A DNA stretch of 41,676 bases from CAZSXS01 sp964611385 (GCA_964611385.1 CAZSXS010000028.1:1-41676), one strand, 5' to 3'. Counted from the stretch's first letter, positions 7,448-16,595 are shown. The notes: a model not told the origin generated them from the letters alone. Numbers and translations: made by a program.

Positions 7448-10400
7448 ATGAAACTTGGTAATGTGNNNNNNNNNNATAAACTGTTTATTTTTGTAACTAA
7501 TTTAAGAAAAAAATCAGAAAAAAAATAATGATGGGATTTGTACTGTTGATTCTATTTTCTGTGATCTTGACGTATATGAGTGGGTTAAGCATTCACGGAT
7601 TGGGCAGGCAGTATGCTCGGGGGGTTGAATACACATCAAGCTGCTCGGAAGCGGTTGTTCAAATCATTAGCAGCTTCAATGAAATCAACGGCGACCGTCG
7701 AATGCTCCTATTGTTTAATGATGGTGATGTTGATGCAAAAATGAAGCAGTTAAATACAGACATCAATCAGTTTAACACCAATGTAAATCGGTATAGTACT
7801 CTTTTGGATACACCGCCCGATATGCTAGGTTTGTTGGATTCCTCCCCAAACCGTACAAAGGTTAACGAGATCACAAGCAATGCAAAGAAACTTTTTGATC
7901 AGACCCTTCAAGTTGCCCAGTTGATAAAGCAAGAAAAAAATCAGGAGGCTTTTGCCTTGGAAGCTTCCTTGGAAGACCTAACAGCAAGTCTCAGAAAGAC
8001 TTTAAAAACCTTGAACGAATTTCATGTATCCGCTATGGATCATCTGATCAAGAAAAATAAATTGTTTGAAATGGCCAGCGTTGCCTTCGTTGGCATTGTA
8101 GAACTCATCTTAGTGCTTGCTTCTATCGTTGTAGCTCGTGTTATAGGGAACAACATAGCAAAACCGCTTCAAGTCCTTAGCCATGCTTCCAAAGAAATTG
8201 CCAACGGAAACTTAAAGGTTTCCATTGCCTCCAACAACAGAGATGAGTTGGGGCAGCTCTCGAACGATTTGATGGCAGTAGTGGATAATTTGAACGCCTT
8301 GACCAGTGAAATCGGCACCACTTATAACCAGTTTGTTTATGATGGAAAGCTTTCTGCCAAACTGAATGAAGGAAGGTTTTCTGGGGCCTACAAAGATGTT
8401 GCTTTTGGTGTGAATCAAATCTGTGCCAGTATTGCAAATGATACCAGCGAATTTATTCATACTCTGGAAAGATATGCCGGAGGGGATTTCAATGCGAGTA
8501 TCAAAGAATACCCCGGCGAAAAAAAGGCTGTGTCCAATGCCTTTACCTTATTACAAGGCAATTTGAAGTCTGTGGTCAAAGCCTTGGGTGAACTGGTTGT
8601 TTCGGCCTCCGAAGGAAGATTGAACGAGCGTATAGACACAGGAAACCTGAAAAACAGCTGGGCCTTGTTGGCAAATCAGCTCAACAATCTGGTACAGACG
8701 GTTGACCAGCCCATTTCTGAGGTTGTAAGCGTTTTGGATCAAATGGCAAAAGGAGAGCTTCGTAATTTTGTAGAAGGAAACTACAAGGGCGCCTTCCTGA
8801 CCATGAAGAAATCCTTGAACCAAAGCATGGAAAACGTTTCAAGTTATATCCGTGAAATTTCACAGGTCTTAGGACAGATGTCAAATGAAAATTTTGATGT
8901 CATGATTAAAGGCGACTTCGTTGGTGCATTTTCAGAAATTAAGGAATCTATTAATTCAATTATTTCAACCTTTAACGGGATACTGCTGGAAATCAACAAT
9001 TCGGCTGATCAGGTTTCTGCCGGCTCCAATACGATCTTCGATGTAAGTTCTATATTAGCGGAAGGTGCAACAACCCAAGCCTCTGCTGTACAAGAGATCA
9101 CGTCAACCGTTGAAACCATAAACAATAAAACCAAGCGGAATACGGAAAACGTAAAAACAGCTAACGAATTGGCTAAAACTGCGAAGGATAACGCCGGAAT
9201 AGGCACACGAGACATGAAGACCATGCTGAAGGCCATGGAGAATATCAACCAGTCTTCTGCCAGCATTTCTGAGGTCATTAAGGTAATTGATGAGATTGCC
9301 TTCCAGACGAACCTGCTTGCCTTGAATGCAGCTGTAGAGGCTGCAAGGGCCGGGCACTCCGGTAAGGGTTTTGCCGTGGTAGCCGAGGAAGTTCGGAATC
9401 TAGCTGCCAGAAGCCAAAAAGCCGCCAAGGAGACGGCCGATTTGATTCAAAGCTCCAGTGAACGGGTAGCGGACGGAAGTCGCATTGCTAAAGAAACGGC
9501 TAAGTCACTCAATACCATTGCAGAAAAAATAGACCAGGTTTCTGTCATACTCTCTCAAGTCATGATCGAAACTGCTGATCAAGAGCAAGTTCTTGAACAA
9601 ATCAACATCGGTATGGCACAGATTTCTGGGGTTGCGCAAACCAATACAGCAACCTCTGAGGAACAATCAGCCTCTGCTCAAGTTCTTACCAATCAGGCTA
9701 AGATTTTTAAACGTACAGTTGCCCGGTTTAAGCTTGCCCCCCATGGTGAGCAACCGAATGCTTTGAGTCCAATACCAAGTATACCTTCAAGCCACTCCCA
9801 CTCCGCCTTTGCTCAACCTCAGCCAAAGAAGGAAGTGGCAGTTCAACCGCCTAAAGTGCCAGAGCGGAGAGAGATTGTAACTAGTGTGCAGAAAGAGACT
9901 GTTGCAGGGAAAAAGGCGATTGTACCCAGAGAGGCTTTTGTAGAGAAGAAGGCTCCCGTCCCTAGAGAAGCTGCCTTTGAGAAAAAAGCTGCCATGCCCA
10001 GAGAAGCTGCGTTTGAGAAAAAGGCTCCCGTGCCTAGAGAGGTTACCTTACCAGTAAGGGCTACTGTTGATAAAAAAACACCCATACAGAGAGAGCCTAT
10101 CATGCGCACAGATACTCCTATGAGGAAAGAGCCTGCACTTGCAACCCCTCTAAGAACACCTAGCACTTTGAATCAGGTGGACAGCAAGCCGTTCCAAGCC
10201 AAACAAGAGCTAAAAGCAGCTACACCTACACCTTTAAAGGGGGATATTAAACCCTTGCAACTAGATCGACCACAAAGCCAAGCACAAGACCGCTATCTAA
10301 ACCGACCAGAACAAAAGCCAACCCTAAGCCAGCTTTCAAAGCCTACGGCACCAGTATCAGGAAGTAAGCCTGCAACGACTTCCGCCTACCAAGAAGCCCC

Positions 10401-10494
10401 CAGGCCTTTACCCAAAGGAAAGACTGCTGAGTCTGCATTCAGTGATGTCAATCCAAGCATTTTCAGCTCCAATGATTTTGGAAAATATCGGTAA
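7448..10494 (+). CDS. Methyl-accepting chemotaxis protein, poly-HAMP, with apparent frameshift and assembly gap
   Basis: Transmembrane chemoreceptor of about 1015 aa. ATG 7448 has a GGAGG site and encodes MKLGNV, ten N (7466-7475), then KLFIFVTNLRKKSEKK; the frame ends at a TAA (7526) just after a run of eight A (7518-7525). Nine A would join it to the main frame, which otherwise has no ribosome binding site. Downstream are TM1, a four-helix-bundle-like sensor of about 150 residues, TM2 (VAFVGIVELILVLASIVVA), and about five HAMP or HAMP-like units (for example VLDQMAKGELRNFVEG). The signalling hairpin tip is intact (FQTNLLALNAAVEAARAG). After the signalling domain comes a tail of about 255 residues rich in Pro, Lys and Ala with 12-residue repeats. 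No C-terminal pentapeptide for CheR is seen. Probably cotranscribed with the fucosidase gene. Confidence 0.88.
9925..10050 (+). repeat. 36-bp tandem repeats in the chemoreceptor tail
   Basis: About three copies of a unit encoding 12 residues of the type REAAFEKKAPVP, with degenerate copies on both sides (PREAFVEKK upstream, VDKKTPIQRE downstream). They lie in the presumably disordered C-terminal tail. Confidence 0.75.
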
Positions 10495-10517
10495 CACAAC
10501 ATGATTGAGTACCACAT

Positions 10518-10558
10518 AAAAAAGACTGAACCTCCATTTAGGAGTTTCAGTCTTTTTT
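10518..10558 (+). terminator. Intrinsic terminator of the chemoreceptor gene
   Basis: AAAAAAGACTGAA, then CTCC-ATTTA-GGAG, then TTCAGTCTTTTTT form a strong hairpin with a T run, 24 nt after the stop codon. Confidence 0.9.
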
Positions 10559-10673
10559 ATGTATTTTAAATTCCCAAAGGAAAATACTCAATCCCAAGTC
10601 CGGCTTTTTTGAAAGATGGAGTTCTTCTATAAATAGAGTCTTTCAAAATTTACGTGTAATTGGCACAACCCCC

Positions 10674-10780
10674 ATGTCCGGCTTTTTGAAAAGGGATGGA
10701 GGGGGGTGTGGGGGGAGGAAGGGAAAAACTTTTTCGCCGTTTGAAAAAGTTTTTCCCTTCCTCCCCCCACGGTCTTTCCC
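10674..10780. repeat. Dispersed palindromic element, copy B (most perfect)
   Basis: A perfect 26-bp inverted repeat (10710-10735 and 10743-10768) encloses the 7-nt loop GCCGTTT. The left flank starts TGTCCGGCTTTTTGAAAAG and the right flank is CACGGTCTTTCC. A second partial head (GTCCGGCTTTTTTGAAAGATGG) lies at 10599-10620. The element abuts the stop codon of the RND gene and could terminate it. Confidence 0.92.
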
Positions 10781-10782
10781 CT

Positions 10783-13700
10783 CTATCGTTTCGTCCTAAA
10801 CCATTGAGCTACATTGTTGAATAAGAGATAAATAACTGGTATCAGTAATAAGGTTACAAAGGTCGAAAAGGATAAGCCAAAGACCACAGAGGTCGCCAAC
10901 CCTTCCATTAGCTCGGAGCCTTCGCTCTTGGTGTAAAGCATGGGGATCAGAGCCAGAACGGTTGTAAGGGTTGACATAAGGATAGGCCTTAGTCTGACGG
11001 GGCCAGCTGTTTTTAAGGCCTCTATAATGTCCATTTGCTGCTCACGGCGTAGAAGATTTGTGTAGTCAATCAGCACGATCGCATTGTTGATAACCACACC
11101 GGCCAGCATGATCAGCCCCAGGAAAGAGGTAATGGTCAGGCTTTGCCCCAGAATCAAAACGCCCGTCAACCCACCAGTTAAGGCAACAGGAATGCTGAAC
11201 ATAACGATGATCGGATATACCAGGGACTCAAACTCAGCTGCCATGATCATGTAGATCAAAAGTAAGGATATAATCATAACAAAGCCCAGATTCGAAAAGG
11301 TCTCTAACATCTGTTGAACAGAGCCGCTGAATTCGTAGCTGTAGCCGGGCGGTAGCTTGTAGTCCTTGAGCTTTTCTTCGATTCCGGCAGATACCGTGTT
11401 GGTGTCCTGTCCGTCCAGGGCGGCTGTTACCGAGACATAGCGTTCGGAATTTTCCCGCAGGATGGATACCGGCATGTAGCTGACCTGAATGTCTGCCAAC
11501 TCATATAGGGGCACAATGGCGTTTTGGGATGGGATCAGCAGGGTTTCAATGTCGTTTAGGTAGTTCACCTGGTTTCTATCCTGACGGATCCTTAAGTCGA
11601 TCTCTTCTCCGTTTTCCTTGATAGTGGTCACTACATTACCTGAGATAGCCGTGTTGATAATCCCCGCAATGTTCGCGGCACTGATGCCGTAAGATGAGGC
11701 CTTCGAGCGGTCTATCTTTATCGTGGCTTGGGGGGAGGCGTTGTCAATGGAGGTTCGTACGTCTCTGGCGCCGGGTACAGTGGCGGCCAGTGCCTTGATG
11801 TCATTGGCAATGCCCTCCAAAATTTCACTGTCATCCCCCTTCACGTTCAGCTGAATGTTGCCGGACTGGTACATGCCAAGAGAAGAAGCCGCAGGGTTGG
11901 TACTGATGTCCGCTCCGGGGATGGTTTTCAGTTCCGTTTCCATTAGCCTGGCAATCTGATCTGAGGAACGCTCCCGCAGGGCCTTTCCAACCAGATTGAT
12001 GGTAAGGCTGGCTGTATCAGTAGAGGAGCCGGTAGACAAAATCCCACTGCCGGAGCCTACAGTAATAAACACATCTTCAATTTCCGGATATTGCCCTTGC
12101 AAAATCAGGTCGGCTGCTTGAAAGGCCACCCGCTCTGTTTCATCCAGTATCGTGCCCTTGGGCATACGAATACTGATGTCAACGCCGCTTTCATCGGTCA
12201 AGGGCATAAATTCCTGCCCCACATAATTCAGAGAGGAATAAGTCAGTGCTATAAAAGCCGCAACTACGGCAATGCTAATGAACTGATGTCTGAGGCAAAA
12301 GCCAAGTAAGCTTCGATACAGCTTTTCAAGGCCGGTAAAAAATATGTTGAATAGATTTAAGATTATGTGAATGGGATTGAGGCTGCGCTTCATTTTTTCA
12401 GCCTGGGCTTGGATCCGCTCCGGATTCAAGGAAACGGATGCCAGCATAGGTACGAAGGTCAAAGAAACACCCAAGGAGGAAAGCAGCGAAAAAGCAATGG
12501 TCAAGGAAAGCTCATTAAAAATCTGAGCCGTCAAGCCGCCGGAAAAGGTAATGGGCAGGAATACAATGATGGTGGTCAAAGTAGAGGCTGTAACGGAGGT
12601 AACCACCTCTCGGGTACCTTCGATGGCCGCCGTAATCCGATCCAAGCCCTCCTCCAGCTTTCGGAAGATGCTTTCCAATACCACGATGGAGTTGTCCACC
12701 AACATACCGATACCCAAACTCAAACCACCCATAGACATGACATTCAGGGTGATTTTCGAATAGTACATCAGGGCAAAGGTAGCGATGATGGAAATCGGCA
12801 TAGCCGCACCCACAATCAAAGTAGTACGCAAGCTACGCAAAAATACAAAAAGAACAATCACCGCCAGCAAGCCACCAAGGGTAGCGGAGGACGTAACGGT
12901 ATTCAAGGTGAAGCGGATAAAGTCGGCCGGGTCTGTGATGGTATTCAAACGCAGATTCGGATACTCAGCCTTTACTTTTTCCATTTCCTTCAATATCGCA
13001 TCAGAAACATTCACGGTGTTGGCTGTACTTTGCTTTTGAATCGAAAGGGTAACGCTGTTTTCCCCGTTGATATAGGTTCGGCTCTTGTCTTCTAAGTACG
13101 AGTAATTTACCTTTGCAATGTCCCGAATATAAATAATCGCCCCTCTGGGCGTCGTCACTGGAAGATCCGCAATTTCCTCCAGGCTTTCAAATTCTCCGAT
13201 TACCCGCAAGGACAGGCTCTTGTCTCCCTGCTTGATGGTTCCGGCAGGGGTGTTTCGGTTTTCCCCCATCAGAATTTGCCCCACCTGGTTTTCACTGATA
13301 CCGTACATGCGCAGCTTCTCGGGGTCAAAGACCAGGGTTACTTCCTTATCCTTACCACCGCTAACACTGACAGAGGCCACGCCGTCCTGACGCTCAAAGC
13401 GTTTGACGATCTTATCGTCCACCAGTCTTTTCAGCTCCACTATGTCCAGATCTGAGGCGGTAATCCCTAGGTCAAAGGTAACAAGGGAGTTGATATTCAC
13501 CTTCAGCACCATAGGCGATTCAGCGGCCTCGGGCAAAAAGTCTTTAATCATATCCACTTTTTCCCGCATATCTAGGGCGGCATACTCAATGTTTGTATTG
13601 TCCTCAAATTCCAAGGTAATCAAAGAGCTGCCATTGGAAGAAGTACTGGAGATATTTTTAATACCCGAAACCGTACCTAAGACTCCTTCTAGGGGGATGG

Positions 13701-13881
13701 TGATGAGTTTTTCCACTTCTTCAGGTGCGGCACCTTCATACTTGGTATAAACTGCCGCCACAGGGATATTCATATTCGGAAACATATCCAGCTTCAAATT
13801 TAAGATGGACATGGCACCAAAGACGATGACCACCAAAATGACCATGGTTGTAAGGATGGGGCGTTTAACGGCAATCTTCAT
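10783..13881 (-). CDS. RND-family efflux transporter, inner-membrane pump
   Basis: Proton-driven efflux permease of the AcrB/SwrC (HAE1) type, 1032 aa, the usual length. TM1 is at the N-terminus (RPILTTMVILVVIVFGAMS), followed by porter domain sequence (FPNMNIPVAAVYTKYEGAAPEEVE), a TM2-6 block with GLSLGIGMLVDNSIVVLE, and the second half with TM8-12 including GVVINNAIVLIDYTN. It overlaps the upstream adaptor gene by ATGA, so the two are translationally coupled. No outer-membrane channel gene is present, as expected for a single-membrane organism. In Bacillus, the related SwrC exports surfactin and other amphipathic compounds; the substrate here is unknown. Confidence 0.94.
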   Translation of the reverse strand: MKIAVKRPILTTMVILVVIVFGAMSILNLKLDMFPNMNIPVAAVYTKYEGAAPEEVEKLITIPLEGVLGTVSGIKNISSTSSNGSSLITLEFEDNTNIEYAALDMREKVDMIKDFLPEAAESPMVLKVNINSLVTFDLGITASDLDIVELKRLVDDKIVKRFERQDGVASVSVSGGKDKEVTLVFDPEKLRMYGISENQVGQILMGENRNTPAGTIKQGDKSLSLRVIGEFESLEEIADLPVTTPRGAIIYIRDIAKVNYSYLEDKSRTYINGENSVTLSIQKQSTANTVNVSDAILKEMEKVKAEYPNLRLNTITDPADFIRFTLNTVTSSATLGGLLAVIVLFVFLRSLRTTLIVGAAMPISIIATFALMYYSKITLNVMSMGGLSLGIGMLVDNSIVVLESIFRKLEEGLDRITAAIEGTREVVTSVTASTLTTIIVFLPITFSGGLTAQIFNELSLTIAFSLLSSLGVSLTFVPMLASVSLNPERIQAQAEKMKRSLNPIHIILNLFNIFFTGLEKLYRSLLGFCLRHQFISIAVVAAFIALTYSSLNYVGQEFMPLTDESGVDISIRMPKGTILDETERVAFQAADLILQGQYPEIEDVFITVGSGSGILSTGSSTDTASLTINLVGKALRERSSDQIARLMETELKTIPGADISTNPAASSLGMYQSGNIQLNVKGDDSEILEGIANDIKALAATVPGARDVRTSIDNASPQATIKIDRSKASSYGISAANIAGIINTAISGNVVTTIKENGEEIDLRIRQDRNQVNYLNDIETLLIPSQNAIVPLYELADIQVSYMPVSILRENSERYVSVTAALDGQDTNTVSAGIEEKLKDYKLPPGYSYEFSGSVQQMLETFSNLGFVMIISLLLIYMIMAAEFESLVYPIIVMFSIPVALTGGLTGVLILGQSLTITSFLGLIMLAGVVINNAIVLIDYTNLLRREQQMDIIEALKTAGPVRLRPILMSTLTTVLALIPMLYTKSEGSELMEGLATSVVFGLSFSTFVTLLLIPVIYLLFNNVAQWFRTKR

Positions 13882-15638
13882 TGGGCGACCCCCATACTCA
13901 CTTCTTCTCGAATCAGCACTGGGTCACCATCAGCCAAGTAATCCTGTCCCTTCGTCACAACCCGCTCGCCAACTTGGACGCCCTCCAGAACTTCAATCGA
14001 CAAGCCGTTATCAATACCGGTCTTAACGACCTTTCTTCTGGCGATGCCGTCTTCCTCAACAAAGACAAAGCGTTCGTTTTGGCTTTCAAGTACAGTGTTT
14101 CTAGGCAGTACAACCGTTTGCTTACTTTCCGCATTGACAAAGCGAATTTCGGCAAACATACCAGGCTTTAGTAAATTACCCGCATTATCCAGCTCCAGCT
14201 TCACAGGGAAGGTACTGGTCTGGTCGGCGGTAGGGCTTATGCTTACGATCTTTCCGTTAAATTCCTGGCCGTCCAAGGCGCGGATGCTGACCTTTACCAA
14301 GTCCCCGATGGTGATCTTATTAATCAAGAGCTCAGACACTTTTACCTCTACGTTAACCTTATCCACCCTAACGATGGTAAACGCCGGAACCTGGGAGGAA
14401 ACATATTCACCTACTTTGGCATTTTTGGCGCTGACGATCCCGGCCATGGGGGCATAAACGCTCATATCATTCAAAGAAGACAAAGCGACTTCCCGCTGAG
14501 TTTCTAGGATTTGCTTGGCGGCCTTGGCCTGGTTTACGCTTTGCTCGGCAGTACGCAAATTATCCTCTGTGATTTTGCCTTTGGTCAGTTCCAGGCTTTC
14601 TTCCGCTTTTTCCTTGGCAGACTTGGCTTGCTCATATCCCAGTTTGGCCTGATCCAGTCCTAACTTGGCTTGCTCATAGGCCAAGTTGGCTTGCTCCTGA
14701 GTGACCTTGGCTTGCTCATGGGCAGAGACGGCCTGTTCATGAGCCAAAGCTAACTGCTCCAAGCCCACCTTGCCCTGCTCATAGGCATTATTGGCCTGCT
14801 CATAGCCCAGATTGGCTTGTTCTAGGGCTGACTTCATTTGGTTAAAGGCAAGCTCTGCCTTGTCATATTCATTTTTAGTGGCAACCCCGCCTTCGTACAG
14901 GATTTTGACGTTATCCAGGGTTTCCTTCGCATTATTATACTGCAATTCTGTATTTTCCACTTGAAGGAGGGCGTTTTTATTCGCTATCTCGGCATTGCTC
15001 ATTTGGAGCTGGGCATTATCCATTTGCAGTTTTGTATTGCTAATTTGAAAGGCTGCATTTTCGATCGCAAAATTTGAATTATTGGCCTGCAACAAGGCAT
15101 TATCAACGGCGATTTGGGCCGAACTCATAGAGACAAGGGCATTTTCCATCTGCTTGACAGCATTTTCGATATTGGTTTCCAGCTGCAAGATGCTGGCCTC
15201 ATACTGGCCGCCGGTAACGGAGTTTACGGCATTTTCAGCTGTTTGGATACTGGTTTGGCTTTGATTAATACTGGCATCAATCTGCTTAATCTGGTCATAG
15301 ATATCCTTTTCGTCCAGTTTAATCAGCAAGTCACCCAGGCTGACCTTACTCCCCACGTCGGCAAAAATCTCCAGGACCTTGCCTGGCACCTTACTGATCA
15401 CAGAAATAGACTCCTGGGGCATAATTTGACCGGCATAGACCAGCTCCTTTTTAATAGAGCCAAGGGCAACAGAGGACACAATGACTGGAATTTTTGCTTT
15501 TTCTGTGGGGGCGGCTATTTCTTCCTCGGCTTTACCCGTCAAATTATTATAAACTGACACGACCTTATTCGAGACGCCACAGGCACTCATAAGCAAGGTT
15601 ACGATCAGAATTGAAGGAAGAAGAACATATTTTTTCAT
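13878..15638 (-). CDS. RND efflux adaptor lipoprotein with extremely long coiled-coil hairpin
   Basis: Membrane-fusion (HlyD/AcrA-type) adaptor, 586 aa. The signal peptide ends in the lipobox LMSAC, so the protein is probably lipid-anchored outside the membrane. A barrel-sandwich half (KVPGKVLEIFADVGSKVSLGDLLIKLDEKD) leads into a coiled-coil hairpin: a first helix of about 130 residues (115-246), a turn (LYEGGVATKNEYDKAE, near 247-262) and a second helix of about 130 residues, then the second lipoyl half (MSVYAPMAGIVSAKNAKVGEYV), beta-barrel and membrane-proximal domains. Most adaptors are about 380-420 aa with arms well under half this length. The helices consist of heptads such as YEQAKLG and NALLQVE. 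Start ATG 15638 has GGAGGT; the ATG 12 nt upstream lies before or within that site. Confidence 0.93.
   Translation of the reverse strand: MKKYVLLPSILIVTLLMSACGVSNKVVSVYNNLTGKAEEEIAAPTEKAKIPVIVSSVALGSIKKELVYAGQIMPQESISVISKVPGKVLEIFADVGSKVSLGDLLIKLDEKDIYDQIKQIDASINQSQTSIQTAENAVNSVTGGQYEASILQLETNIENAVKQMENALVSMSSAQIAVDNALLQANNSNFAIENAAFQISNTKLQMDNAQLQMSNAEIANKNALLQVENTELQYNNAKETLDNVKILYEGGVATKNEYDKAELAFNQMKSALEQANLGYEQANNAYEQGKVGLEQLALAHEQAVSAHEQAKVTQEQANLAYEQAKLGLDQAKLGYEQAKSAKEKAEESLELTKGKITEDNLRTAEQSVNQAKAAKQILETQREVALSSLNDMSVYAPMAGIVSAKNAKVGEYVSSQVPAFTIVRVDKVNVEVKVSELLINKITIGDLVKVSIRALDGQEFNGKIVSISPTADQTSTFPVKLELDNAGNLLKPGMFAEIRFVNAESKQTVVLPRNTVLESQNERFVFVEEDGIARRKVVKTGIDNGLSIEVLEGVQVGERVVTKGQDYLADGDPVLIREEVSMGVAQ
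14610..14828 (-). repeat. 21-bp tandem repeats encoding heptads of the adaptor
   Basis: About ten degenerate 21-bp units encode seven-residue blocks of the form YEQAKLG or HEQAVSA in succession. They form the ascending arm of the adaptor hairpin and look like recent repeat expansion. Confidence 0.85.
14916..15161 (-). repeat. Degenerate 21-bp repeats, descending arm of the adaptor
   Basis: Heptads of the type NALLQVE and NAQLQMS recur through about 80 residues. They are more diverged at DNA level than those of the other arm and have a different consensus. Confidence 0.6.
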
Positions 15639-15705
15639 CAAGACCTCCATTCAGATAATTACTGATAATGAAAAATTCTATAAGGGCAGAAATTATTGGT
15701 CATCT

Positions 15706-15737
15706 CTTATACTCAGTATCATTAAGCTTTGCAAAGC
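15706..15737 (-). promoter_or_regulatory. Promoter of the RND operon with overlapping palindromes
   Basis: On the minus strand TTGCAA (15734-15729) and TATAAG (15711-15706) are 17 nt apart. The -35 box sits in the perfect palindrome GCTTTGCAAAGC (15726-15737), and ATACTCAGTAT (15709-15719), an imperfect palindrome, covers the region next to the -10 box. These look like operator sites for a repressor not encoded nearby. Confidence 0.5.
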
Positions 15738-15816
15738 CACCACATAAAACTGTAGAATGAATCAAGATTGAATGAAGGTGACTTGAAAGTGTTTAGAGAC
15801 TGAGTATAGCAACAGC

Positions 15817-16050
15817 CTAAGAAACCATTTTTGAATATTCAACAATGGCCACTTCTTCGACTAGCTTTTCCATAGTATCAACAATATTTTCCAACTTTTT
15901 CATAACCTCATTTGAATAATAAATTTCCCCACATTGCTGGCAAACCAATGAGGGAACATGCTTCACAATGATAACACAGTTTTTTAATGTGGCCACAAAG
16001 GTTCTGTCTTCATCATTTAAGTGACCGCCTTTACAAGTAAAACAACTCAT
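15817..16050 (-). CDS. YgiT-type zinc-finger protein, probable antitoxin
   Basis: A 77-aa protein with two zinc-binding CxxC pairs (CFTC at residues 3-6, and CQQC about residues 38-41, followed by GEIYYSNE), as in the N-terminal domain of the MqsA/YgiT antitoxin family, then a helical tail (MKKLENIVDTMEKLVEEVAIVEY). The DNA-binding helix-turn-helix domain of full-length MqsA is absent, as in many short forms. Its ATG directly follows the stop codon of the DUF4258 gene with AAGGTGG upstream, so the two are one transcription unit. The antitoxin role is inferred from this well-known pairing. Confidence 0.8.
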   Translation of the reverse strand: MSCFTCKGGHLNDEDRTFVATLKNCVIIVKHVPSLVCQQCGEIYYSNEVMKKLENIVDTMEKLVEEVAIVEYSKMVS

Positions 16051-16374
16051 CTAATTTACCACCTTTCTAGTTTTATAATCTGCTTCCCATTCATGAAGAT
16101 TAGGATAGTAAGATGTAATAATACAAAGCATCTCCGCGTGTACACTACAAACAACATGCAAATATTGATTGTTGATAGATAAACCCAGCAGTAAACAGCT
16201 TGGGGCTGGATAATCGTTACTATACTGTTCGATTATTTCACCTGTAGAAATACAATTTTCAACATCAGCCGTTTTAATGTTTCGTTCCTTCATGCGTTTT
16301 GCAGCATGGTCTTTCCATATTATTTTACCCTCTGTACATAATTCTTGCACTCTAAATAAGTTCACTTCCTGCAA
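16051..16374 (-). CDS. DUF4258 protein, probable toxin of a type II toxin-antitoxin pair
   Basis: About 107 aa. The DUF4258 pattern is visible: IIWKDHAAKRMKERNIKTADVENCISTGEIIEQY, then CLLLGLSINNQYLHVVCSV and the YYPNLHEWEADYKTRK ending typical of this RelE-like group. These proteins are commonly encoded just before a YgiT-type zinc-finger antitoxin, as here. The start is uncertain: TTG 16374 has AGGTGAG immediately upstream and gives the usual short lead; ATG 16419 is in frame but has only AAGAG; the frame stays open to 16479, reaching into palindrome copy C. Function as a ribonuclease-type toxin is an inference from family context. Confidence 0.78.
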   Translation of the reverse strand: MQEVNLFRVQELCTEGKIIWKDHAAKRMKERNIKTADVENCISTGEIIEQYSNDYPAPSCLLLGLSINNQYLHVVCSVHAEMLCIITSYYPNLHEWEADYKTRKVVN

Positions 16375-16442
16375 ATTCTCACCTGCTTTGCTATCACGCT
16401 TATTATCTGTACTGTGCATGTCTCTTAATGGTATTAAATCGA

Positions 16443-16575
16443 ATGTCCCGCTTTTTTGAAAAGAAGGAAAAGGGGCCAACGAGTTGGTTCAGGGGGAGAA
16501 AAACTTTTTTCTCCGTTTGAAAAAAGTTTTTCTAGCCAACTTGTTGGCTAACTCCTTGCCCCCACGGTTTTGCCT
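16443..16575. repeat. Dispersed palindromic element, copy C (elaborated)
   Basis: Left flank TGTCCCGCTTTTTTGAAAAG. The inner stem 16497-16511/16519-16533 encloses the loop TCCGTTT, and the right flank is CCCCCACGGTTTTGCC. Two extra small hairpins, CCAACGAGTTGG (16476-16487) and AGCCAACTTGTTGGCT (16534-16549), sit on the two arms, which would give a three-hairpin cruciform. It lies between the IDH stop and the DUF4258 gene. Confidence 0.88.
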
Positions 16576-16595
16576 TTACTCCTTATTCTTTATTC

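Noticed and set aside
9925..10050. CRISPR-like array
   Set aside because: Units of 36 bp are contiguous without spacers and encode in-frame protein repeats. No CRISPR array is seen anywhere in the window.
12367..13095. 242-codon open frame opposite the RND gene
   Set aside because: Rich in Gln, His, Arg and Asn as expected for the antisense of a coding sequence; no motif, and the RND gene explains the DNA.
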